6,399 nucleotides of DNA from Planctomycetota bacterium (GCA_021816165.1 JAKAYZ010000152.1:1-6399), one strand, 5' to 3'; numbered from the stretch's first letter, positions 1 to 6,235 are shown. Translations and numbers: made by a program. The notes: generated from the letters alone by a model not told the origin.

Positions 1-210
1 GCGGAAGCCGCCTGCGACCGCATGCCGCTTGACAGCACGCGGTTCCGCGAGGCGTGGAGCGCCATCGCCGCCGAGGCGAAAGATCGAAATCCCATGTTCC
101 GCCTGATTGACCATATGGACCGGCGGATCGTGCGGTCCCGGGCGCTCGGACGCATGGTTTACCGCAATTCCCCGGGCTTTGTCCGGCGATGGCTGACCCG
201 CTTTGCCTGA
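1..210 (+). CDS. C-terminal fragment of an unrecognised protein
   Basis: The reading frame is open from base 1 (GCG GAA GCC...) to a TGA at 208-210, so the gene enters from the left and only its last 69 residues are present. The tail is rich in arginine and aromatic residues, ending in a basic amphipathic stretch (key residues MVYRNSP followed by RRWLTRFA). This could be an amphipathic helix that lies against a membrane or a partner protein, but no catalytic motif is visible. An internal ATG at 22 could give a 62-residue ORF, but it lacks an obvious ribosome binding site and the frame is already open before it, so I treat it as internal. I do not recognise the family. C-termini of FAD-dependent reductases or glycosyltransferases can look like this, but that is only an impression. 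Confidence 0.6.
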   Translation, partial: AEAACDRMPLDSTRFREAWSAIAAEAKDRNPMFRLIDHMDRRIVRSRALGRMVYRNSPGFVRRWLTRFA

Positions 211-213
211 TGC

Positions 214-241
214 TTGCCAATACAATGGGTTGGATTATATT
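214..241 (+). promoter_or_regulatory. Candidate sigma70-type promoter for the small membrane protein
   Basis: TTGCCA at 214-219 (5 of 6 to the -35 consensus) is followed after 16 bases by TATATT at 236-241 (5 of 6 to the -10 consensus). It lies just after the stop of the upstream gene, in a locally AT-rich stretch of an otherwise GC-rich region. A start near 248-249 would give a leader of about 113 bases before the TTG start at 362. I see no clear riboswitch or attenuator in that leader. The call rests on sequence matches only. Confidence 0.4.
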
Positions 242-348
242 ACACCCGCCGCCGCGGCTTGATGGCACGCATATAAAGTTGAGCTGGCCAGGACCGCCAT
301 GCATCGCCAATGTCCTCCACCGGCAGGCGGCGTCTATCATTCGAGTTC

Positions 349-354
349 AAGGAG
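349..354 (+). promoter_or_regulatory. Ribosome binding site deciding a TTG start
   Basis: AAGGAG, a strong Shine-Dalgarno match, lies 7 bases before TTG at 362. No in-frame ATG is at a suitable distance, so this site decides the start of the small membrane protein. Confidence 0.6.
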
Positions 355-361
355 ATTGCGG

Positions 362-583
362 TTGCAATCGCTGTTGGCGACAAATTCGGACCGTATCACG
401 ATCTACATCATGTTGATCATGGCCGTACTTACCGTGCCGTGCAACGTGGCCGCGGCGTACTTTATTCTGCCGCGCATACGCACCATCGCCGGACGAAAAT
501 TTTTCGTCATTTCCCTCGTGATCGGGCAGGTTTTCTCCTGGCTCATTATTTATGCCGCCTACCGCATCATGTACCCCGCCTGA
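362..583 (+). CDS. Small two-helix membrane protein, unknown function
   Basis: This is a 73-residue protein with two hydrophobic helices, at about residues 12-36 and 47-70, joined by a basic loop (RIRTIAGRK). The short, basic, cytoplasm-preferring loop suggests a hairpin with both ends outside the cytoplasm. I chose the TTG start at 362 because AAGGAG at 349-354 sits 7 bases upstream. An ATG at 299 has no ribosome binding site and would add a proline- and arginine-rich, non-conserved-looking extension; an ATG at 410 would cut off the start of the first helix. It stands alone between an unrelated gene end and the convergent SDR gene, so its context says little. I do not recognise a family. That it is a real gene is supported by the ribosome binding site, the upstream promoter match and the clean hydrophobic pattern, but the function is unknown. 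Confidence 0.62.
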   Translation: MQSLLATNSDRITIYIMLIMAVLTVPCNVAAAYFILPRIRTIAGRKFFVISLVIGQVFSWLIIYAAYRIMYPA

Positions 584-670
584 TGTTCGCCGGACGCGTT
601 GAATAACCACGGTCGCAAAGCCCTTCACCGCGGCCCCCAATTGCACCACGCCTGTCGCCCGGGCATATGC

Positions 671-1468
671 CTACAGCTGCCGCAGATGAAACCCGCCGTC
701 CACATTGATCACCTCGCCGGTGGAAAACGGCAGCAGACCGCCGGCCACGGCAAGCACCGCCCGCGCCACATCATCGGGAGTTCCCCATCGGCGGATGGGC
801 GTCAGGCCGCCGGCGATCAGAGCGTCATATTTTTCCTTCACCGGTCCGGTCATATCCGTTTGAATAATGCCCGGCCGGATTTCGTACACGCGGATGCCCT
901 CATCGGCAAGCCTTGCGGCGTACAGCGCGGTCATCATGGAAAGACCGGCCTTGGCCACGCAATAATCACCGCGATTCGGACTCGCCGTATAGGCGCTTAT
1001 GCTGCTGATGGTCACGATGGACGGGCTGTAATCCGCGGCGCCGGCCGGTGCCGCCGCCTTTCTCCGCGGTATTTCCGCGATCATGGCCGCGGCGACAATT
1101 TGCGTAAGAAAATAAGGCCCCTTGAGATTGATGTTGATCAGCCGGTCAAAACTCGCTTCATCGGCCTGCAGAATATCCGCACGCACGCCCGGGGCGACGC
1201 CCGCGTTGTTGACCAGCAGGTCCGGTGGGCCGAAAACCCGGCACGTCTGATCCAGCAGGCGGCGGCGATCCGCACTCAGGCTTACGTCCGCCTGGACGGC
1301 CGTCGCCTTTCCGCCGGAGGATTCAATTGACTCAACCACTTCCCTGGCGGCCGCCGCGTTTCCCGCGTAGTTCACCACCACGGACCATTTTTCACGGCCC
1401 AGTGCCTCGGCTATGCCCCGGCCGATACCGCGGCCGGAACCGGTCACCAATGCGATTTTCCGCGTCAT
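671..1468 (-). CDS. SDR-family oxidoreductase, sugar/keto-acid type (often labelled 3-ketoacyl-ACP reductase)
   Basis: This is a classical short-chain dehydrogenase/reductase of 265 residues. Visible motifs, numbered from the chosen Met: the cofactor loop TGSGRGIG (9-16), NNAG (87-90), structural Asn114 in INLKG, catalytic Ser156, Tyr169 and Lys173 (YCVAK), RPG (198-200), and a C-terminal VDGGF. The start at 1468 has AAAGGG 8 bases upstream; the ATG at 1474 would leave only about 2 bases of spacing. The subfamily ([13 protein letters not shown], and a RWGTPDD stretch near the end) resembles proteins named 3-ketoacyl-ACP reductase that sit in sugar-catabolic clusters, so fatty acid synthesis is unlikely. 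As last gene of the GH88 operon it could reduce the 5-keto acid from unsaturated uronate (DEH reductase or KduD-like), or oxidise a sugar acid. Family is certain; substrate is inferred from context. Confidence 0.9.
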   Translation of the reverse strand: MTRKIALVTGSGRGIGRGIAEALGREKWSVVVNYAGNAAAAREVVESIESSGGKATAVQADVSLSADRRRLLDQTCRVFGPPDLLVNNAGVAPGVRADILQADEASFDRLININLKGPYFLTQIVAAAMIAEIPRRKAAAPAGAADYSPSIVTISSISAYTASPNRGDYCVAKAGLSMMTALYAARLADEGIRVYEIRPGIIQTDMTGPVKEKYDALIAGGLTPIRRWGTPDDVARAVLAVAGGLLPFSTGEVINVDGGFHLRQL

Positions 1469-1499
1469 CGGCATGTCCCTTTCGGTGAATCCCCGGCGA

Positions 1500-2654
1500 T
1501 CAAGGTTCCAGCCGGTCCAGCGTAATCCACGCCCGCTTTTTCCAGCTCGCCAGCCCCTGCTCGGCCAATTGTACGCCCTTGGCCGCTTCCAGCAGGTTCC
1601 ACGGGAACGGCTCACCGGTTACCAGATGTTTCAGGAACAGTTCCCATTGAACCTTAAACGCGTTGTCCAGCGGGCGCTGCGTGGGAACTTCCGTCCAGGA
1701 CTGGTAAAAATTGATCGGCTGGTCAATGTCCGGGTTCCATACCGGCCGCGGTGTATTGTTGTACTGCTGTGAAACGCAGTTCCGCAGCCCGGCTACCGCG
1801 GATCCGCGGCTTCCATCCACCTGCAGCGTCAACAGGTCGTCCCGCCGCACCCGCACGCACCAGCTGCTGTTGAACTGTGCGATGATGCCGTTTTCCAGCT
1901 CGAACGTGGCGTAGGCGGAATCATCCGCGGTGGCGGTGTACGGCTTTCCGTTTTCATCCCAGCGTTTTTTTATGTGCGTGGCGCCCAGGCAGGATACCGC
2001 CTTGACCGGGCCGAACACATTGTCCAGCAGGTAGCGCCAGTGGCAAAGCATGTCAATAATGATGCCGCCGGCGTCTTCAGCGCGGTAATTCCAGCTTGGA
2101 CGCTGCGGAGGAATCGCGTCCCCTTCAAACACCCAGTAGCCGAACTCGCCGCGAATGGAAAGTATCTCCCCGAAAAAACCGGTGGCGATAAGCTGCCGCA
2201 GCTTGACGATGCCGGGCAGCCACAGTTTGTCCTGCACCACGCCGTTTTTCACGCCGGCTTTTTTGGCCAGCGTGTACAGTTCCAGCGCCTCGGCGGTGGT
2301 CGCCGCCGTCGGTTTTTCGCAATAGATATGCTTGCCGGCGGCGATGGCCTGCCGCACGGCCGCGGCCCGCCGGTCCGTGGTCTGGGCGTCAAAATAAACC
2401 GGGTACCGGGCATCCGCCAGCAAAGGTTCCAGCTGCGTGCTGATTTTTGGATCGACGCCGCATTGCTCCGCCAATGCCTTGAGTTTGCCTTCACTGCGGC
2501 CCACCAGAATCGGGTCCGGCATGATCAGTTCATCCGCGGAAAGTTTAACGCCGCCCTGTTTGATAATGGCCGCAATGGACCGGATCAGATGCTGGTTGGA
2601 CCCCATTCGACCCGTCACGCCGTTCATGATAATACCGATGCGATGTGTTTTCAT
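1500..2654 (-). CDS. Gfo/Idh/MocA-family NAD(P)-dependent oxidoreductase, substrate unknown
   Basis: This is a 384-residue dehydrogenase with an N-terminal Rossmann domain and a C-terminal alpha/beta substrate domain. The nucleotide loop is GVTGRMG (12-18), a GxxGxxG form like that of dihydrodipicolinate reductase rather than the common GxGxxG. The family's EKP motif is at 113-115, with Lys114 the expected catalytic lysine. The usual DxGxHxxD motif is present only as Asp201 and His205 (DMLCH). No signal peptide is present, so it is cytoplasmic. The start at 2654 has AAGGA about 7-8 bases upstream. It lies 46 bases after the cupin gene and 31 before the SDR gene. It resembles a conserved subfamily (opening [14 protein letters not shown]) that I recall from Planctomycetota and Actinobacteria beside sugar-catabolic genes; I know of no assigned substrate. 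It is not part of the standard unsaturated uronate route, so it may oxidise or reduce a companion sugar or acid. Confidence 0.9.
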   Translation of the reverse strand: MKTHRIGIIMNGVTGRMGSNQHLIRSIAAIIKQGGVKLSADELIMPDPILVGRSEGKLKALAEQCGVDPKISTQLEPLLADARYPVYFDAQTTDRRAAAVRQAIAAGKHIYCEKPTAATTAEALELYTLAKKAGVKNGVVQDKLWLPGIVKLRQLIATGFFGEILSIRGEFGYWVFEGDAIPPQRPSWNYRAEDAGGIIIDMLCHWRYLLDNVFGPVKAVSCLGATHIKKRWDENGKPYTATADDSAYATFELENGIIAQFNSSWCVRVRRDDLLTLQVDGSRGSAVAGLRNCVSQQYNNTPRPVWNPDIDQPINFYQSWTEVPTQRPLDNAFKVQWELFLKHLVTGEPFPWNLLEAAKGVQLAEQGLASWKKRAWITLDRLEP

Positions 2655-2700
2655 TCACGTCCTTTTTCAACGTTAAAACTGCGGTTGTGCCAAAGATGGA

Positions 2701-3138
2701 TCACGCGGTTTGCCCCCGGGCGCCGGCCGGCAGCGGCGGTATGCCGCCGACACCGGCCTTGGGCAGCGTGCCGGCAAGTTCCTGCCGCCAGTGGGCCACC
2801 TCACCCGCCGGACCGTATACATAAATCATGATGGCCGGTTCCGGGCCGATGTTCGTAAGCTGATGAAACACGCCGGGCGGTATATGCACCGCCTCACCGG
2901 AATTCAGCACCGTGCGTTCCGTGCCAAGGCACATTTCACAGGTCCCTTCCACCACAAAATAGACCTCTTCCTGCTCCTGATTGTGCCAGGGTACCTGTCC
3001 GCCATCCGGTTCCAGCACCACATAACCCATGGCAAATGCGCTGGTCTGGATCGGCGATTTGCCGCCGGCAAGGTTCCGTGTCCAGCGGCGGGCGGGATAT
3101 CTGCCGCCGGCCATATCGTTCAATCGGGCAATCTGCAT
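2701..3138 (-). CDS. Single-domain cupin, possible KdgF-like helper for unsaturated uronate opening
   Basis: This is a 145-residue single cupin. Cupin motif 1 spans about residues 46-65 (GGQVPWHNQEQEE...G) and motif 2 is GEAVHIPPGVFHQLTN at 81-96. Expected metal ligands are His52, Glu58 and His92; the position of the second motif-1 histidine is Gln54. The tail after residue 110 is proline- and glycine-rich and probably flexible. I prefer the ATG at 3138, because the only GGAG lies 9 bases upstream of it and directly abuts the ATG at 3147; the longer form would have 148 residues. In pectin and alginate catabolism the small cupin KdgF speeds conversion of 4,5-unsaturated uronates to the linear keto acid, and the place next to GH88 and KDPG aldolase suggests a similar role. 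It could instead be a sugar isomerase or sensor-type cupin. The fold is sure, the role tentative. Confidence 0.85.
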   Translation of the reverse strand: MQIARLNDMAGGRYPARRWTRNLAGGKSPIQTSAFAMGYVVLEPDGGQVPWHNQEQEEVYFVVEGTCEMCLGTERTVLNSGEAVHIPPGVFHQLTNIGPEPAIMIYVYGPAGEVAHWRQELAGTLPKAGVGGIPPLPAGARGQTA

Positions 3139-3181
3139 GATGAGCATCTCCAGTCATAACCCGGCGCTGATCCGCCGCCAA

Positions 3182-3826
3182 TTACTTGCGCGCCGCGGCC
3201 ACGGCAGCCGTGAATTCGCGGGCGTTGGCGGTAATGGCCGCCCAATTGCCGCCGGCCATCGCTTCCTTGGTAACCAGTGTGGAACCCGCACCCACGGCCA
3301 CGGCGCCGGCTTTGATCCAGTCGCCGGCGTTTTTGGCGCTCACGCCGCCGGTGGGGGTAAGCCGCAGGAACGGCATGGGCGCCAGCAGGTCCTTAAGGTA
3401 TTGCGGCCCCATGGCCGTCGCGGGGAACACTTTTACGACATCGGCCCCCGCGGACCAGGCCGTCAGGATTTCCGTAGGTGTCAGCGCCCCGGGAATGGAG
3501 ACCTTGCCCAGCTTGCGCGTGGTGTCGATAACCGCCGGCAGCAGCACCGGCGACACCACGAATTCCGCGCCGGCGTGAATGGCCGCGCTGCATGTGGCGG
3601 CATCCAGCACCGTTCCCACTCCCACCACAACTTTATCACCCAGTGCGTCGGCAAGCTTTTCAATGCCGGCGATCGCCTTGGGCGTGCTCATGGTGACTTC
3701 AATCCCGATCACGTCGCCTTCCACCAGGGCCTTGGCTATATCCACCAACTGCCCGGCGGACTGCGCCCGAATGACGGCCACCACGCCGCAGTCGGAAATT
3801 TTCAACAGGGTTGCTTCCCGTTTCAT
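3182..3826 (-). CDS. eda: 2-dehydro-3-deoxy-6-phosphogluconate (KDPG) aldolase
   Basis: This 214-residue class I aldolase of the KHG/KDPG family matches the usual length. It splits 2-keto-3-deoxy-6-phosphogluconate into pyruvate and glyceraldehyde 3-phosphate in the cytoplasm. The Schiff-base lysine is Lys132 in ADVVKVFPA; the general base is Glu43 in GIEVTM; Arg20 in AVIR and Thr159 in PTGGV fit the carboxylate and phosphate pockets. GVGTVLD (69-75) and IPGALTPTE (111-119) are family landmarks. The start at 3826 has AAGGAG 7 bases upstream. The gene follows GH88 by 42 bases and precedes the cupin by 43. Next to GH88 it is the last step of uronate breakdown; a KDG kinase is needed but not in the window. 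The stretch VSPVLLP (91-97) has Val where many relatives have Gly or Asn. Activity on KDPGal or hydroxyketoglutarate cannot be excluded. Confidence 0.93.
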   Translation of the reverse strand: MKREATLLKISDCGVVAVIRAQSAGQLVDIAKALVEGDVIGIEVTMSTPKAIAGIEKLADALGDKVVVGVGTVLDAATCSAAIHAGAEFVVSPVLLPAVIDTTRKLGKVSIPGALTPTEILTAWSAGADVVKVFPATAMGPQYLKDLLAPMPFLRLTPTGGVSAKNAGDWIKAGAVAVGAGSTLVTKEAMAGGNWAAITANAREFTAAVAAARK

Positions 3827-3868
3827 GATTCATCTCCTTGCAAATGTCATCAGCCGGAATTCCCGCGG

Positions 3869-5281
3869 TCAGTCGGCGGCGCCCGGCGGATCAAAAAACT
3901 GGTAATACCGGCCGCCGGACGCAAGCCTGTGCACATAAAGAGCCAGTTCCACCATGTGGTAATCCCCCCACAGGCTGGATTCGCCGCAGGGCGCCTTGCG
4001 GCCGGGGGGAATATGATCCCAGCCGTTGGGCCGGTGATAAACCGAATGCAGCAGAATGCCTTCATGATCCGGGTCCGCGGCGAGGTAATTATCCGAAAGC
4101 AATGTCCGCGTAATGGACAGCCCCGCCTGCTGCAGGCGCGTGGCCAAGGCCTGCTGCCGGGGAGTTGCGCCCAGATATTTCGCCAGCCGCAGCAACCCCT
4201 GGGCCGCTATCGCCGCGGCACTGGCATCCACCGGTTCATGGTCATTAAATGGATCAGCCGGCCGTGCACGAAAATCCCCCAGACGCTCCATCCCGGGCGC
4301 GCCGGTGTCCCAGTAACAAATGCCGTCCGCGGCCGCCGCCTGGTTGATGTAAAATTCCGCGGTCGCCTGGGCGGCTTTTTCAAATACCGGAACGGCTTCG
4401 GCCACGGCCGCGGACTCCCTTTCCATCCGGCGATCGCGCAGCGATGCCTGAAGAAATTCCAGTTGTTCCGCAAAGCCCAGAATCGCCCACGCCAGGCCCC
4501 GTGTCCAGGTGGAAAACGGACTGTAACCCTGCTGGCTGTTTGGACAGCGGAATCGCCCGTCTTTGATATTAAAAATCGCCTCGTGCACCGTGCGGCCGGC
4601 CAGGGCGGGGGTATCATAGTGATCCCGGCCGTTGCCGTAATAAATATTGAAACGGGCGGTGGTGATGCCATGCGCCAGCACACGGCTGAGCAGCGAAATA
4701 CGCGCATCGTTTTCGCCCTGCATCACATGGCCCATTTGCGCCGCCAGGGACATGATCCGCAGCGTACGCATGGTATCAATAAACAGGGAATGCGGCCCGT
4801 TGAAGGAATATACATACCCCCGGCCGTCTGCGGCGGCGGACCACCTTGCCGCCTGCACACTCGCGGATGCCTTAATCGCCAGCTCATAAAAGGATAATTC
4901 CCACGCGTTATGCGGAATGCGGCCCTCCTGCATCAGCCGCCGCAGGTTGCCGTAGGTGCTTAAATTGTTGAACCCATGATCGTGCACGCCGTGATGGGTC
5001 ACATGCACGGCCATGTTGGCGCGGGTTTTACCGCGGCCGATCTCCAGCATCGCCGGATCGCCGGTCGCATCAAATATCAGCAGGGGAATGCCGTACAGAA
5101 AGCCTTCGGTCCACTGTGTCCAGTTGCGGGCGGTATATTTTCCTTTCACGGTGACTACGGGCGTGCCGCGCGCGGGGTCCCAGGAGCGGTCCAGCATGCG
5201 GGCTTTACCCGCCGCAAGCTCAAACAGCCGCCTGATCGCCGGTGCCAGATTCGCCGCTTGTAACTGCACATCAATCTGCAT
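3869..5281 (-). CDS. Glycoside hydrolase family 88: unsaturated glucuronyl hydrolase
   Basis: This 470-residue protein is of the GH88 (alpha/alpha)6-barrel type. These enzymes hydrate the vinyl ether of a 4,5-unsaturated uronic acid at the non-reducing end of lyase products (from glycosaminoglycans, gellan, ulvan, pectin and others), releasing the sugar as a keto acid. Landmarks in order: WTEGFLYGIPLL (57-68), HDHGF (100-104) with Asp101 as the first catalytic-pair Asp, IDTM (168-171) with Asp169 as the expected acid/base, STWTRGLAWAILGF (257-270), DASAAAIAAQGLL (352-364), HEGILLHS (406-413) and GESSLWGDYHMVE (433-445). There is no signal peptide, so it acts in the cytoplasm on imported oligosaccharides. 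The start at 5281 has AGGA 8 bases upstream; an in-frame extension to 5407 lies over the promoter region and is not protein-like. It is the first gene of the leftward operon, divergent from AraC. The exact substrate cannot be read from sequence. Confidence 0.92.
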   Translation of the reverse strand: MQIDVQLQAANLAPAIRRLFELAAGKARMLDRSWDPARGTPVVTVKGKYTARNWTQWTEGFLYGIPLLIFDATGDPAMLEIGRGKTRANMAVHVTHHGVHDHGFNNLSTYGNLRRLMQEGRIPHNAWELSFYELAIKASASVQAARWSAAADGRGYVYSFNGPHSLFIDTMRTLRIMSLAAQMGHVMQGENDARISLLSRVLAHGITTARFNIYYGNGRDHYDTPALAGRTVHEAIFNIKDGRFRCPNSQQGYSPFSTWTRGLAWAILGFAEQLEFLQASLRDRRMERESAAVAEAVPVFEKAAQATAEFYINQAAAADGICYWDTGAPGMERLGDFRARPADPFNDHEPVDASAAAIAAQGLLRLAKYLGATPRQQALATRLQQAGLSITRTLLSDNYLAADPDHEGILLHSVYHRPNGWDHIPPGRKAPCGESSLWGDYHMVELALYVHRLASGGRYYQFFDPPGAAD

Positions 5282-5323
5282 GACTGGATTCCTGCCAAAC
5301 CGCCATTGCCGTGTACATTGGTA

Positions 5324-5350
5324 AGAATACTCCCGTCCGCGGCTGAACAA
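5324..5350 (-). promoter_or_regulatory. Weak candidate promoter of the GH88 operon
   Basis: Read on the minus strand, TTGTTC (5350-5345, 4 of 6 to consensus) is followed after 15 bases by TATTCT (5329-5324, 4 of 6). Transcription would start near 5317 and leave a leader of about 36 bases with the ribosome binding site of GH88. Poor -35 match and short spacing are what an activator-dependent promoter would show, and an AraC-family gene lies directly opposite. It is the best candidate in the gap but is weak on its own. Confidence 0.3.
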
Positions 5351-5361
5351 AATGGACAAAG
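5344..5361 (+). repeat. Tandem 9-base direct repeat, candidate operator
   Basis: TGAACAAAA at 5344-5352 is followed at once by TGGACAAAG at 5353-5361; the two copies agree at 7 of 9 positions (7 of the first 8). The pair lies at about -27 to -44 relative to the proposed GH88 start, and its second copy contains the -35 box of the araC promoter. AraC-family proteins bind direct repeats, so this is a candidate site for the regulator encoded at 5388-6167. The 9-base period is shorter than the roughly 21-base half-site spacing of well-studied AraC proteins, which keeps confidence low. Confidence 0.35.
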
Positions 5362-5380
5362 CGGGCAACTTTTGTACAAT
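5353..5380 (+). promoter_or_regulatory. Strong candidate promoter of the AraC-family gene, giving a leaderless mRNA
   Basis: TGGACA at 5353-5358 (5 of 6) is separated by 16 bases from TACAAT at 5375-5380 (5 of 6). Counting 7-8 bases on from the -10 box puts the transcription start at 5387-5388, on or beside the A of the ATG at 5388. This explains why that ATG has no Shine-Dalgarno sequence. Confidence 0.55.
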
Positions 5381-5387
5381 ACGGTCA

Positions 5388-6167
5388 ATGACGCGAACCG
5401 ATATCACCTGTATTTACGGCACCTTTATTCCGGCCTGTAATCACAATATAAGCAAGCATTTTAAGGGATATTACACACTGCAATACATGGACGCCGGCAT
5501 CGTGGAGCTTGCCGTCAACCGCCGGCACTATGTGTTAAACGGGCGTTGGTTCTGGTCCGCATGGCCCGGCCCGCTGATCGGCTTTCATCCCGCCGCCGGC
5601 GAACGCACCTGGGTGCACCGCTACCTGGCGTTTCAGGGACCGGGTGTGGAGCGGTGGATACGCGACGGCTTGTTCCCCATTTTGCCGCAGCGCGCCCCGG
5701 CCGGGGTGGATTTCGCCGCCCGGTTTGATGACCTGCTGGCCGTTGCCGCCCGGCGCGATCCCTGGGCCCTCCGCCGCGCGCCGCACCTGCTGGAGGGAAT
5801 CCTGCTGGAACTCGCGGAAACACGCGACAGGCCGCAACCGCCGCAGGACTGGCTGGCCACGGTGATTCACGAACTCGAACAGTGGGTGCACAAGGATATC
5901 CACGATTATGCCGGCCTGGCGCAGCGGCTGAATATTTCAATTTCAACGCTGCGGCGGCAGTTCAAGCGGGCCACCGCGGTTTCTCCGCACGATTACCTGC
6001 TGGGTCTGCGTGTGGCCGCCGCGCGTCGCCTGCTGGCGGAAACCACCCTGCCCGTGAAGGAAATCGCCCATAAACTTGGTTATAAGGATGTGTTTTATTT
6101 TTCGCGGCAATTCCGCATCCTCGCGGGTGTGCCGCCAGCCACCTACCGGCGCAGCGCCCAGGGTTGA
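5388..6167 (+). CDS. AraC-family transcriptional regulator
   Basis: This 259-residue DNA-binding regulator has an N-terminal ligand-sensing part (about 1-140; the aromatic, glycine- and proline-rich first 80 residues fit the cupin-like AraC sensor barrel) and a C-terminal AraC/XylS double helix-turn-helix. The first HTH is at about 173-203 (DYAGLAQRLNISISTLRRQF) and the second at about 221-255, with the family signature from KEIAHKLGYKD to FSRQFR and GVPPATYRR. I chose ATG 5388 over the in-frame ATG 5352, because the latter overlaps the -35 box of a good promoter whose start point falls at 5388. Neither has a ribosome binding site, so translation is probably leaderless. Being divergent from GH88, it very likely controls that operon in response to a sugar or uronate breakdown product; the direct repeat at 5344-5361 suggests self-repression too. 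Family is certain; effector unknown. Confidence 0.92.
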   Translation: MTRTDITCIYGTFIPACNHNISKHFKGYYTLQYMDAGIVELAVNRRHYVLNGRWFWSAWPGPLIGFHPAAGERTWVHRYLAFQGPGVERWIRDGLFPILPQRAPAGVDFAARFDDLLAVAARRDPWALRRAPHLLEGILLELAETRDRPQPPQDWLATVIHELEQWVHKDIHDYAGLAQRLNISISTLRRQFKRATAVSPHDYLLGLRVAAARRLLAETTLPVKEIAHKLGYKDVFYFSRQFRILAGVPPATYRRSAQG

Positions 6168-6176
6168 ACGGGCCTG

Positions 6177-6200
6177 CCGTACCGCAGCCGTGCGGCACGG
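6177..6200 (+). terminator. Hairpin after the AraC gene, possible terminator
   Basis: The arms CCGTACCGCA (6177-6186) and TGCGGCACGG (6191-6200) pair in nine of ten positions, with one A-C mismatch and a GCCG loop. The hairpin begins 10 bases after the AraC stop codon. No clear U-run follows (the next bases are TATACTTGCG), so it may be a weak terminator, a barrier protecting the 3' end, or simply a GC-rich accident. Confidence 0.35.
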
Positions 6201-6235
6201 TATACTTGCGGGTATGTTTCTGGAGATTGCGTTAT

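Noticed and set aside
272..277. TATAAA as a second promoter for the small membrane protein
   Set aside because: No -35-like hexamer lies 15-19 bases upstream; the sequence there is GC-rich.
584..670. Bidirectional terminator sought between the convergent small membrane protein and SDR genes
   Set aside because: I found no stable stem with a following T-run on either strand in these 87 bases.
662..671. Perfect 10-base palindrome GGCATATGCC at the end of the SDR gene
   Set aside because: Too short, without a loop or U-run, and reaching into the SDR stop codon. It is probably chance and not a terminator.
599..1330. A 243-codon plus-strand open frame opposite the SDR gene
   Set aside because: It is antisense to all the SDR motifs and rich in His and Arg, with no family resemblance.
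1469..1615. In-frame upstream extension of the SDR into the Gfo/Idh gene
   Set aside because: The extension is basic and tryptophan-rich, and the Rossmann start normally begins within about 10 residues of the N-terminus, as it does from 1468.
1974..2831. A 285-codon plus-strand open frame across the Gfo/Idh gene
   Set aside because: It is a compositional shadow of the real minus-strand gene with no recognisable motif.
3029..4897. A 622-codon open frame on the plus strand across the aldolase and GH88 genes
   Set aside because: It is antisense to two clearly conserved enzymes, is overloaded with His, Arg, Gly and Gln, shows no domain, and has no suitable ribosome binding site. Long antisense frames are common in GC-rich genes.
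5282..5407. In-frame upstream extension of GH88 by 42 residues
   Set aside because: It would cover the divergent promoter region and the first codons of the AraC gene, while the ATG at 5281 has a well-spaced AGGA.
6201..6206. TATACT as a -10 box for the ThiO-like gene
   Set aside because: No acceptable -35 lies 15-18 bases upstream; that position is inside the hairpin. A promoter remains possible but is not supported.
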